Shown here: piece by piece, positions 20,011-28,425 of the stretch
Position numbering within the stretch: position 1 is the stretch's first letter
How the letters are laid out: every line of letters starts with the position of its first letter
Position numbers and translations under genes: made by a program
Assembly (NCBI GenBank): GCA_023212695.1
Contig: JALCCG010000061.1
Coordinates: 1-64,000, forward strand
Length of the DNA: 64,000 nucleotides
Direction of reading: 5' to 3'
Source: Sporisorium sorghi
Lineage: Eukaryota; Basidiomycota; Ustilaginomycetes; Ustilaginales; Ustilaginaceae
Notes under the pieces: generated by a model
What the model saw: the letters and a program-made list of their open reading frames with translations, nothing else
Database searches by the model: none
Told to the model about the DNA's origin: nothing

Positions 20011-23000
20011 TTAGAACCGGATCGGACCCTTGACACGCGGAAACGGCACAACGTCCTTAACACTAGCTGTATCGCTCACCCACGCCAGCAACCGCTCCAG
20101 GCCCAACCCGAAGCCGGCATGCTCGACGCTTCCGCCGAAGCGTTTGAGATCATCGAGGTACCAGGCGAGCTTGTCCATGCCGCCCTCTGTCTGGTCTGCA
20201 GCAAGATCGCGCAGGTTCTGGGCGAGGCTCTGCGGGCGATGCTCGCGCACCGAGCCGCCGACGAGCTCGCCCAGTGCTGGGATGAGCAGGTCGAAGCACT
20301 CGACCAGCGTCGGTGTGGCGTCAGAGGCGCGCTTCATGTAGAACGCCTTCTGGTCGAGCGGGTAGTGCGTGACGAAAACAGGTCCGAGTTGCGCGGCTAG
20401 CCAGCGCTCGTGTTCGCTCGCCAAGCCTTGGTCGATGTGCGGCTCCACCTCGAAGGTTCCCCGCGGTGCCTGGGAGAGCAGCTCGAACGCCTGCTGGTAG
20501 CTGATCCGCTTCCATGCGTCACCGTCGACGACGTTGCGCAGCATCGCCAGATGCCCCTCGTCCGCCAACAGCTCCATGTCCTCTGCACCTTGCAAAGCCG
20601 ACCGAATGCCAGCGCGAATCATTCCTTCCGTAACGTCCAAAATCCCTTGCAAATCCGTGAAATACATTTCGACCTCCAACATCCAAAACTCGGCCAGGTG
20701 GCGGTTCGTCGCACTGCCCTCGGCCCGGAACGCGGGATTGCACGTCCACACCCTGCCCAGCCCCAACCCGGCCGCTTCGAGGTGCAGCTGCGACGACACG
20801 GTCAGGTACGCCGCCGACCCGGACCAGAACGACGCCAAAGGCTGCGCTGCGCGCACATCGCTGTCCGCGACCACCTGGAACACCTCGCCTGCGCCCTCGC
20901 AGTCGCTGCTGGTGAGAACGGGACATGCAATTTTCACGAAATCGTGGCTTGTCAGATACGCACTCATGCCGTGCTCCAGGCGTTGCCGTGTGCGCGCCAC
21001 AGCTGCATAGCGCGGGAGGCGACCCAAGAGGTGTGGATGGCGCCGCTCGGACAGCGTAGCCGAGTAGCCGCCCTGTTCGACCGCCGTGCTGTTGTGCTGC
21101 ATCTGCACCGCTGCTAAGGGGTAGCTCAGATCGCATGCGGATAAAACCTCGACCGACGTGGCGTCGAGCTCGACCTCCTGACCGCGCTTGGTCCCGCGAC
21201 CCGGCTTGAGATGCCCTGTAAGCTGAATCGCCGTCCCAACAGTGAGACCCGCTAGACGGTCGATTTCGGCCGAGGGCGAGTCCTTGGAGCTGCGCACGAC
21301 GGCTTGCAGGGAGCGGGATCCGCTGAGCGAGCCATCGGAGAGCTCGAGGAATGTGATGGATTTCTGCTTGCGCGTCGAGCGGAGCCAGCCTTTGACTTGG
21401 ACGGGGATGGGCTGCGAGTCGCCCGACTGAAACGTACGCTGTACGCGTGTGAGCAGCTGTTCGAGGCTTTCGGGTACCGCAGCAGGAGCAGCAGGAGACG
21501 GTGCCGACGCAGCGCGCCCAGCGGTGACGGTTGTGGAGAAGCTTCTGCTGAAACTGCCGAACTTGGCACCTGCGCTGCCTGCGCCGCCACCATTGTTGCG
21601 CTTGCGCTTGCTCAGGTTCTCTCCAAACATGTCCCTCTTGGTCCTTGGTCTAGACGGCCTCGCGTCATCGGCGCCCAAGGCACCACCAAACTTCGCCGAA
21701 GATGATGCTTCCTCCCACGGCTTGGGCTTTGTCGTTGCTCCCACCTCGAGCTCGCGCCAGATGCCTTCAATGTCATACGCGAAGCGCGCCTGTTCAGTCA
21801 TGACGTGGACCATGCACCAATCGGCATCGACAAGGCACCAATTACCATCTCCCTTTCTGCCGCCCGTCTTGCTCTTGCTCGTGACACCGAGCGCTGAAGC
21901 GTCGGATGCGGACATGACCAAGCCTTCATATCGTACCGGTTGGATGCCGGGCACGTCGTCGTCGTCCTCCTCTTCCAAGAATTCGTCTTCTTCGATGGCG
22001 GGCGATTCGCCGTCCTGCACGAGCTCGCTCTGTTCTTCTTGTAGTCGACGAATCTCGGCGAGTTCAGACGTTTCGCGCTCGGCTGCACGTTCGGCAGCTC
22101 TTCGGTCTTGTCTGCTCCTCACTTCTCCGGAGACGGCCCACTTGCCCGAGCGAAGGATGCGACGAATGCTTTCGGTGGAGACGCGGAAGCGGTTGCTGAG
22201 CTCGACCACGTCAAACTGCTCTGGGTCGGACGAGTGGAGCAGACGGATACCCTCCTGCGCTTCTCTAGAGAGGATCTTGGGTGGCCTCCAGCCATCGGGG
22301 AATTTCTTTTTGAGTGCGATGCGGTGGACGGCCCAGTCGGGGAGGCTCTTGCCGAGCTCGTGTTCGATCCTGGACATGCCCTTGGGTCGAGGCGAAGCCG
22401 GTGGTGAGGCTGGTTTGGTCGCTGTTGTTGTGGATTTGGTGTATCGCGGAGCAGAAGGGCCTGGTCCCAGGAATTCGTCCAAGTCGAATTCAGCTTCCAT
22501 GGCTGGAGGTCGCTGATGCTTGAGGAATCGACCGACATCGAGGGCGACTCTGCGAACACTTCCGGCAGCGCTGCTCTTGACTTGGACCACTACGATCCAG
22601 TCATTGGTGCCGTATGCGTCGGAGCTGGGATCCTTGGAGAGTGATGCTGGGTGAATTAGAGTCACAGGTGTGAGCTGGTCATCATCTTCACTGGGCCTTG
22701 CGATCAAGTTGGCAGAGGGACCATTTAGGAGATGCGACTTGAGTTTGGCGATGGCGTTGGGTTGTTCTACTTTGGGAGTAAGCGGGATGTATGAGAAGGT
22801 AAGTGTGGAAGCAGGAGTTTCCGATTGTGTCGCTGTTGGGAGATCAGGCTGAGCATCCGTTGGTGGTGCATCTATTGTTTCTGTCTGCAGGAACCACGGG
22901 ATAGCAGGGTCGGTACCGCTTAGCTCGTCGCTGATGTTGCTGTTTGCAGCTGCTGTTCCATGAGACTCGTCTAGCTCTTCGTCTTGTTGAGCTGCTCGAC

Positions 23001-23205
23001 GCGGAAGTTGCCGAGGCAGTGCTCTGGTGGATGACGATGTGAGAAGACGCACGGAAGCACCATCCTGACAACGCGTTCGTGGTGCGCTGTGCGATTGGAC
23101 ATTGAAGGCCGAGCACGAAGCAGAAGCCGCTTGACTGACGGCAGGTGCAGCAGCAAGGCTAGTTGATGCCCGTACGGCAGACCATCTCGAAGCTCGTGCG
23201 AGCAT
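20011..23205 (-). CDS. Fused mitochondrial protein: Atp25-type RsfS, Rrg9/neugrin and asparaginyl-tRNA synthetase
   Basis: One uninterrupted 1,064-aa frame from ATG 23205. An Arg/Ser/Ala-rich presequence (1-75, with RLLTSSS) leads to an Atp25-like start (DPAIPWFLQ) and the first half of an RsfS/Iojap fold (~170-235, TNDWIVVVQV, GSVRRVALDVGRFLKH). Residues ~277-355 match Rrg9/neugrin (WAVHRIALKKKFPDGW, LSREAQEGIRLLH, VSTESIRRILRSGKW). The RsfS fold resumes at ~453-485 (NWCLVDADWCMVHVM, YDIEGIW). A basic Ser-rich linker with R554-S-F-S-T-T follows. Residues ~575-1064 are a complete class IIb AsnRS: OB fold, motif 2 (FRAEGSATNRHLAEFW) and motif 3 (GFGLGLERLL), ending DVVPFPR. RsfS proteins act on the mitoribosomal large subunit, Rrg9 in organellar expression, and AsnRS charges mitochondrial tRNA-Asn. 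An internal ATG (residue 526) could start AsnRS alone. Confidence 0.88.
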   Translation of the reverse strand: MLARASRWSAVRASTSLAAAPAVSQAASASCSAFNVQSHSAPRTRCQDGASVRLLTSSSTRALPRQLPRRAAQQDEELDESHGTAAANSNISDELSGTDPAIPWFLQTETIDAPPTDAQPDLPTATQSETPASTLTFSYIPLTPKVEQPNAIAKLKSHLLNGPSANLIARPSEDDDQLTPVTLIHPASLSKDPSSDAYGTNDWIVVVQVKSSAAGSVRRVALDVGRFLKHQRPPAMEAEFDLDEFLGPGPSAPRYTKSTTTATKPASPPASPRPKGMSRIEHELGKSLPDWAVHRIALKKKFPDGWRPPKILSREAQEGIRLLHSSDPEQFDVVELSNRFRVSTESIRRILRSGKWAVSGEVRSRQDRRAAERAAERETSELAEIRRLQEEQSELVQDGESPAIEEDEFLEEEDDDDVPGIQPVRYEGLVMSASDASALGVTSKSKTGGRKGDGNWCLVDADWCMVHVMTEQARFAYDIEGIWRELEVGATTKPKPWEEASSSAKFGGALGADDARPSRPRTKRDMFGENLSKRKRNNGGGAGSAGAKFGSFSRSFSTTVTAGRAASAPSPAAPAAVPESLEQLLTRVQRTFQSGDSQPIPVQVKGWLRSTRKQKSITFLELSDGSLSGSRSLQAVVRSSKDSPSAEIDRLAGLTVGTAIQLTGHLKPGRGTKRGQEVELDATSVEVLSACDLSYPLAAVQMQHNSTAVEQGGYSATLSERRHPHLLGRLPRYAAVARTRQRLEHGMSAYLTSHDFVKIACPVLTSSDCEGAGEVFQVVADSDVRAAQPLASFWSGSAAYLTVSSQLHLEAAGLGLGRVWTCNPAFRAEGSATNRHLAEFWMLEVEMYFTDLQGILDVTEGMIRAGIRSALQGAEDMELLADEGHLAMLRNVVDGDAWKRISYQQAFELLSQAPRGTFEVEPHIDQGLASEHERWLAAQLGPVFVTHYPLDQKAFYMKRASDATPTLVECFDLLIPALGELVGGSVREHRPQSLAQNLRDLAADQTEGGMDKLAWYLDDLKRFGGSVEHAGFGLGLERLLAWVSDTASVKDVVPFPRVKGPIRF

Positions 23206-23310
23206 TCTGTCGAAGGGTTGCGAGCCGGGATGATCTGAGAAGGGATGAAGGTGGTGAGCAAGAAAGAAAAACGGCAATTTTTACTCCACTTTTTCTTCTT
23301 TTTGGTCGAG

Positions 23311-23349
<39 letters not shown>

Positions 23350-23530
23350 ATTAGTCAGCATGACTTTTCTGCTGAAGAAGGATTCCGTGCGACAAGCGCC
23401 GAGTCGAGGGCAATTGCAATTTGAGATTTCTCGCTGCTCCATCGTCGCCGACCAACACACTGTGCTGTTTGACGTCCTCGACACCACCTACAACACTTTT
23501 CTCCACCTCCTCTACACACATACACACACG
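23206..23530. promoter_or_regulatory. Shared divergent promoter region with TA repeat
   Basis: 325 bp separate two divergent genes for mitochondrial proteins. Its centre holds a run of alternating T and A (23315-23347), a possible shared TATA-like or nucleosome-excluding element. Confidence 0.55.
23315..23347. repeat. (TA)n microsatellite, 33 bp
   Basis: Uninterrupted TA dinucleotides fill 23315-23347, inside the divergent promoter between the RsfS-Rrg9-AsnRS gene and the complex I subunit gene. Length is likely polymorphic between strains. Confidence 0.9.
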
Positions 23531-24169
23531 ATGCCCGTCAAGCAACTCGACACGCCATACCCGGTGATCGACGCGGATCCGCACTTTTCGCGCGTGGTTC
23601 GCAGCTTCCGCAGCTCGGACTATGCCGCCATGGCGGGAGCTACGGCTGCTTTCCCCTCGGCCATCTATCTGATGGAGATGTTTGACCCAACACGACCCAA
23701 GCGTGGGCTGGGCAGCGCTTTGCGTCTGTCGACGTTCTTGGGATTGTGCGGTGGATTCCTGTTTGCATACCAGAGGTCATCGTTCCGCTTCTGGGGTTGG
23801 AAGGAGAACGAGCTGGAGCAGCAGGCTAATCAGGCGGCCATCGACGCGGGCATCAAGCCGCCCGGCACGGATCCGAGCAAGAGCGACCTCACTCCATACA
23901 TGCAGGGTGTGGCGCACAGGAACAGCGCCTTTTCGCAGTTGAAGTTCAGTAAGTTGCAAGAGAGAGCAGCCGCAGGCCGGTCGGCAGGCTTGGAGTTGTG
24001 CCAAGCAAAGCCGGAAGACTCGTTGCTGCATCCGCATCGGAATCGGTCTGCTGACCATATCTTTCACTTGTAAATTCATCGCCGTATTACAAAAACAGGC
24101 ACGCTTCCCTGGTTCAACCTGGTCGACCACCCATACCACGGCGGCAACAACTCGCAGGAGTCGTCGTAA
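23531..24169 (+). CDS. NADH:ubiquinone oxidoreductase 20.9 kDa-type subunit (NUXM)
   Basis: Two exons, 23531-23948 and 24099-24169, encode 162 aa. The opening PYPVIDADPHFSRVVRSFRSSDYA and the ending TLPWFNLVDHPYHGG match the fungal complex I accessory subunit known as 20.9 kDa or NUXM. Two hydrophobic segments (~36-52 and ~65-82) suit a membrane-arm location in the inner mitochondrial membrane. The intron is GT...AG and splits the codon of Ser140; without it the conserved C-terminus is lost. The gene shares its promoter with the fused mitochondrial AsnRS gene. Confidence 0.82.
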
Positions 24170-24589
24170 ACATTTGTTCAGTCTCTCAACCAACAACGAT
24201 CCTGCGGTCATCGCATTCCTTTTCTGTCTGCGATAGTGCAGCGACAAGCCGAACAAAGCCAGTTTCGAGGAACCATGCCTGGTCGAGTCGGAACTGCGCA
24301 AAGTGAAGATTTGCTCGTGTGGATGAGCCGACGACGTTTCTCGAGGACCGGCTGTTCCGCGAGCGCGGTGCTGAGTAGTGGCGGTGCAGATCGACTTGGG
24401 CTTCAGGTTCCCACGTTGGCCGTCATCCGTCGGCTGTCTTCCGAACGCTCTCTCATCGCCCCAACATAAGAGCCGTTGCAAAAACTGAGCGAATCGGAAG
24501 TGTGTGTGTGTGTGCATTGGCAGCAGTCACGGGAATAAAAGTACATTTGTCGCTCAAGGGGAGCAATCAAAGAGGCAAAGCAATCGGCA
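24170..24589. terminator. Convergent 3' region, NUXM and SEC72-like gene
   Basis: 420 bp between convergent stops, with a short TG repeat (about 24501-24514). No gene is supportable. Confidence 0.4.
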
Positions 24590-25234
24590 TCAAAGCTGAT
24601 TCTTGTTGCAAGGCAACTCCTGCAGCGCCTGTTTCAAATCGCTGTTGTCCGGGTCAAACTGCAGCCCCAACTCAAACGCCTCTCTTGCCTCCTTCCACCT
24701 CTCCAACCCGACCAGCGCCTTTCCCTTCCTATAATGCCCTTTCGCCCAAGGCTTCTTCAACTTGGTCACGGCCTCTGCGTCGCACAGTGCGCCGATCCAG
24801 TCCTCGCAGCTCGCAAACGCCGCCGATCGGTTGGCTAGACACAGGCTCAGCTCGTCCCTTGCCACCTGGTTCGCCTCCCACAGCGGGCGCGATGCGGCGA
24901 CGTCGATGGCGAGCGTGTACATCTTGACCGCCTCCGCCCAGTCCTTGTTGCGGTACGCCGTGTTGCCCTGTTCCTTCGCCTGGTTGATCGCCATGCTGCG
25001 CTGCGGGGCGATGGCGTCGGGTGGAGGCGGGAAGGCGACGTTGGGTGGCAGGCCTTGGATGGAGCGGATGAGCGCGTTGAGCACGGTGAGGTCCAGATCG
25101 GGTACGGGCGTGTGAAGCGTGTTCGTTTCAGGGTCGAGTGCTAGAGGCACCTGTTGGAAGCCGGCGTCGGTGATGGCCAGCTGCTCGGCCGTAGGCGCAG
25201 GTGGTCCCTGCTGCTGTTGTGGTGGTGCGTTCAT
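24590..25234 (-). CDS. SEC72: Sec72-like TPR subunit of the ER translocon
   Basis: 214 aa without introns. Residues ~80-205 hold three TPR-like helical pairs: NQAKEQGNTAYRNKDWAEAV, then RDELSLCLANRSAAFASCEDW and KGHYRKGKALVGLERWKEA. The combination with YTLAIDVAASRPLWEAN and DAEAVTKLKKPW matches fungal Sec72, the cytosolic TPR partner of Sec63/Sec62 that receives Hsp70-bound precursors for post-translational ER import. The N-terminus is Gln/Pro-rich and then has a conserved-looking DLTVLNALIRSIQGLPPNV. A generic TPR co-chaperone is the main alternative. Confidence 0.75.
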   Translation of the reverse strand: MNAPPQQQQGPPAPTAEQLAITDAGFQQVPLALDPETNTLHTPVPDLDLTVLNALIRSIQGLPPNVAFPPPPDAIAPQRSMAINQAKEQGNTAYRNKDWAEAVKMYTLAIDVAASRPLWEANQVARDELSLCLANRSAAFASCEDWIGALCDAEAVTKLKKPWAKGHYRKGKALVGLERWKEAREAFELGLQFDPDNSDLKQALQELPCNKNQL

Positions 25235-25817
25235 TGTTGAAGTTTTTCTGGAACAAGAAGCGAGCCAGCGCTACGTCAAGGGAGGGCGAGAGCAAATAGT
25301 CTCGTCTTGCTGGAACTGCTGCCTTGGGAGAGCGGGCTTGAAGGTGAAGCAGTGTATAGCTCCTTCGATCGGACCAAGGTGTCTCTGATGTGGTGCCAGG
25401 GCAAGAATGCAGCAAAGTGGTTGGTGGAGGACAGGATGAGAAGGATTGTCAAGGGTGGGCCGAGGGTTCAACAGCGTGTGTGTTGCATCTTTTCTTGGCT
25501 GTTGGCTCCACCTCATCAGCGCGCGTTGCTCGTTTCCCGGCCGATTCGCGCTTTGAAGCCGCGATTCAGGATCCTCACGGCCGCTCTCTCTCTCTCTCTC
25601 TCTCGACTTCCAAACCGCAGCTTTCCCCTTTGTCACCAACCTTGCAACCATCTTCCATCTCGCTGCCATTGCATCAGGCCACTCACCACGCAAAAACACA
25701 TCGGCGCAGCATCGATCTATTCGACCCATCGCTTCAATCATCACAACACCATCCACACACGAGCCGTGCACGACAAGCCATCCAAGTTCTGGCAGCGAGA
25801 CGGTTGCCGCGTAAACC
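25235..25817. promoter_or_regulatory. Shared divergent promoter region, SEC72/AP-2 sigma
   Basis: 583 bp between divergent starts, with a CT dinucleotide run at 25584-25604 followed by a pyrimidine-rich leader to the AP-2 sigma ATG. No specific factor site is assigned. Confidence 0.45.
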
Positions 25818-26416
25818 ATGATCCGCTTCATCCTCGTCCAGAACCGGCAAGGCAAGACACGTCTGTCCAAATTCTACGTACCATACGATGACGAAGAGAA
25901 GATCCGCCTGCGTGGAGAGGTGCATCGCCTCATCGCGCCCCGAGATCAAAAGTACCAGAGCAACTTTGTCGAGTTCCGCAACTACAAGCTGGTGTATCGC
26001 CGCTATGCAGGGCTGTTCTTCTGCGTATGCGTCGATGCGAATGACAACGAGTTGGCGTATCTCGAAGCGATACACTTGTTTGTCGAGGTATTAGGTGCGT
26101 ATTCCTTCCGCACCCCAACAAAGAGCCATTCGTATGAAGAGACAAGCTGACATGATTGCGTTTCTGGCTCGTTGCTGCTCACAGACGCCTTCTTCGGCAA
26201 CGTATGCGAACTCGATCTCGTCTTCAACTTTTACAAGGTCTACGCTATCCTCGACGAGGTGTTTTTGGCGGGCGAGATTGAGGAGACTTCGAAACACGTC
26301 GTGTTGGCACGCTTGGATCAGTGTAAGTTGTCGTCCTCGCAAAGCCGCTTTTCAGCTGTTGACTGGCACTAACTTTGACTTGCGTTTGGACGGCCTCAGT
26401 GGAGAAGCTCGATTGA
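25818..26416 (+). CDS. APS2: AP-2 complex subunit sigma
   Basis: Three exons, 25818-26094, 26185-26322 and 26400-26416, encode 143 aa, almost identical in length to human AP2S1 (142). The spliced sequence shows [78 protein letters not shown] and [11 protein letters not shown], characteristic of sigma-2 rather than sigma-1 adaptins. The protein is the small subunit of the plasma-membrane clathrin adaptor, which helps bind acidic-dileucine cargo signals. Both introns are GT...AG and the reading frame is restored only by splicing. The last exon has 17 nt and codes the final four full residues after a split Leu codon. Confidence 0.95.
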
Positions 26417-26589
26417 TCGCCTGTTCTCGCCTTTATTGCTCTACGGTCTTGTATTTGTACCCTCTTCGCTGTTCTGCACACCCAAAATGCATCGCTTTGC
26501 AAACGGATCCTCACACTTGCGCACATGCACACACACACACACGCTGTGTCAGAGCAGCCAAGCTGTCCTTTCAACGCGACGACTAGATC

Positions 26590-28125
26590 TTACAGCTTGA
26601 AACTAGACCCCGACACACCCGGCTCGCCCGCGCACCTCGCCAGTCTATCCAGCACCTCCCTCTTCCTCTCCACCACCTGCGCCTCCGACCCGTGGCCCAG
26701 CTCGTACAGCGTCGCCAGATTGAACACCACCGCGTCTGCGCTCGCGACCGCGCGCGGGTTCTCCGCCAGCACGCCCTCGAGCTGCGCGAGCGACTCGTCG
26801 AGGTGTGCCGAGTAGAACGCGATGATGGCGTGGTTGAGGTGCTCTGCGGTTGTGTTTGGGGTGAAGGACGAGGCTGTGGGAAAGTCGCCGGAGATGGCGT
26901 GGATGAGCGTGCGCGCGTGCGCGAGGTGCGTGTGTGCGACGCTAGTGGTGGTGGGGAGGAGGCGCTCGGCGCGGTCGAGGAGAGAGGAGGCGCTGGACAG
27001 GTCGCCTGCTTGCACGAACAGCCGCGATGCGACCACGACGAGTTGGACGCGCTCCTCCACGCTGCCCGCTTGGGATGTCCCCTGCTGGCGTAAGGAGCGC
27101 TCGATGAGCGGCGTGACCACCTCAATGGCTCCCGCGTAGTCCTTCGCCTCCGCCAGCGTGAATGCCAGCATCAGCCCCACCCGCTCCGCCCTCCGCCTCC
27201 ACTTGCCCACCTCCTCTCGTTCCACATCTGCCGCTGCCGTCTTCGACGCCGCCCTGCACCGCCGCATCTCGCGCTTACACAGCTGGATCAACAGCGTGTA
27301 CTGCTCCAGCGTCGTCCGCACTTCCCCCCTGAACTTCGGCTCTGTCGCCTTGAGCACTCGTAGCGTAAACGGCACATACTCGAGACTATCCGCGAGCGAC
27401 ACTGCTTGAGACGCTCCGTCCTGCTGCTCCACGGGCGTCGTCGCGAGCACCTGCCACAACGCAGCCAGTTCGGTGCGCAGCATCGAGTACAGCTTCAGCC
27501 GCGCCAGGGCGTACAGGCGCACGCTCCACCACTCGAGCGCCTGGCGCACGTCCATTCCGTCTTCGTGGGGTGGTGCATCGACCAGCTGCCGCTGCTGCTG
27601 AGCGAAACGCTGGCGCTCGGTGTGAGAGTAGGTCTCGAGTTTGGTCCGGGCCAAGGATGCGATCTTGCGCCATGCGTTGGACGCGGCTGCCTGGCGCACC
27701 GTCTGCGCGTTCACCTCTACCGCCGCGGGTGACGGTTCGGTACCGGTGACGAAAGGATCCGGGATCTCGCTGGCCGGCGCGGCGATCTCGTTTTGATTCG
27801 AGGCAGCGGCAGCGGTGTGCCAAGTGCCAGACAAATCGCGCACAGGCCGCGTGTGCGGCGGCAGATGCTTCTGCAGCAATATCGACAGCGGATCCGTCGT
27901 CGGCAGCTCGCCCATCAGCGACGCATCGCCCAGTGCGGGCACGCTCAGCCGTGCGCGAGAGGGTGCATCGGAGGATGATGTTGACGACGATGCTGGTGCT
28001 GATATGGGTTGCTGCTCGGTAGGTGGTGCGTTGGAGGGAGTGCGCGCAAACGCCGGCGCTACAGCGAGCGGGTCGAATGTGACGCTGCTGCTGGATGAAA
28101 GTGCGGTAGGGTGTGCGTCGGACAT
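26590..28125 (-). CDS. TRAPPC12-like TPR protein of the TRAPP complex
   Basis: 511 aa without introns. After a Ser/Pro/Ala-rich N-terminus (~1-140) comes an all-helical region. AWRKIASLARTKLETY, WWSVRLYALARLKLYSMLRTEL and a C-terminal pair (AIIAFYSAHLDESLAQLEGVLAENP, VVFNLATLYELG) resemble TRAPPC12, including its family-typical FNLxTLYEL block. TRAPPC12 belongs to TRAPP III, a Rab exchange factor and tether in secretion and autophagy. The remaining repeats look TPR-like (LFVQAGDLSSASSLLDRAERLL). The assignment rests on these blocks only; another TPR protein is possible. Confidence 0.7.
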   Translation of the reverse strand: MSDAHPTALSSSSSVTFDPLAVAPAFARTPSNAPPTEQQPISAPASSSTSSSDAPSRARLSVPALGDASLMGELPTTDPLSILLQKHLPPHTRPVRDLSGTWHTAAAASNQNEIAAPASEIPDPFVTGTEPSPAAVEVNAQTVRQAAASNAWRKIASLARTKLETYSHTERQRFAQQQRQLVDAPPHEDGMDVRQALEWWSVRLYALARLKLYSMLRTELAALWQVLATTPVEQQDGASQAVSLADSLEYVPFTLRVLKATEPKFRGEVRTTLEQYTLLIQLCKREMRRCRAASKTAAADVEREEVGKWRRRAERVGLMLAFTLAEAKDYAGAIEVVTPLIERSLRQQGTSQAGSVEERVQLVVVASRLFVQAGDLSSASSLLDRAERLLPTTTSVAHTHLAHARTLIHAISGDFPTASSFTPNTTAEHLNHAIIAFYSAHLDESLAQLEGVLAENPRAVASADAVVFNLATLYELGHGSEAQVVERKREVLDRLARCAGEPGVSGSSFKL

Positions 28126-28425
28126 CTTGAGACGTTGGGAGGGAGATGGTGGTGGGGGTAAGATTGATGATGGTGATGCGAGTTGAAGGGAGCGAACAAG
28201 GGTCCAACGAGAAAACCCGAGGGCGAAATGCGCGCCCTGTGCGTCGATGCAGCTCGGCGGAAAGCTTCAATCCAACTGAATCCTCGAACACAACTCCTCA
28301 TCTCTACGTCTCGTCGGCCTCGAAACGCAACTTGGAACGCTCACCATCAGATAAGCCTAACACAGACATGTCTGTCTTCTGCGATAGAGAGCAGGCAAGA
28401 GTAGAATTACATGACACCGCAACAC
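28126..28425. other. Intergenic region, ARP8 3' end to TRAPPC12-like start
   Basis: 300 bp between two minus-strand genes, containing the ARP8 terminator and the promoter of the TRAPPC12-like gene. Nothing else is recognised. Confidence 0.45.

Noticed and set aside
20011..23205. Interpretation as two adjacent genes wrongly merged
   Set aside because: There is no stop, frameshift or convincing intron between the RsfS/Rrg9 part and AsnRS; a continuous frame of 1,064 codons is read directly. Internal initiation at residue 526 remains possible and is kept as an alternative.
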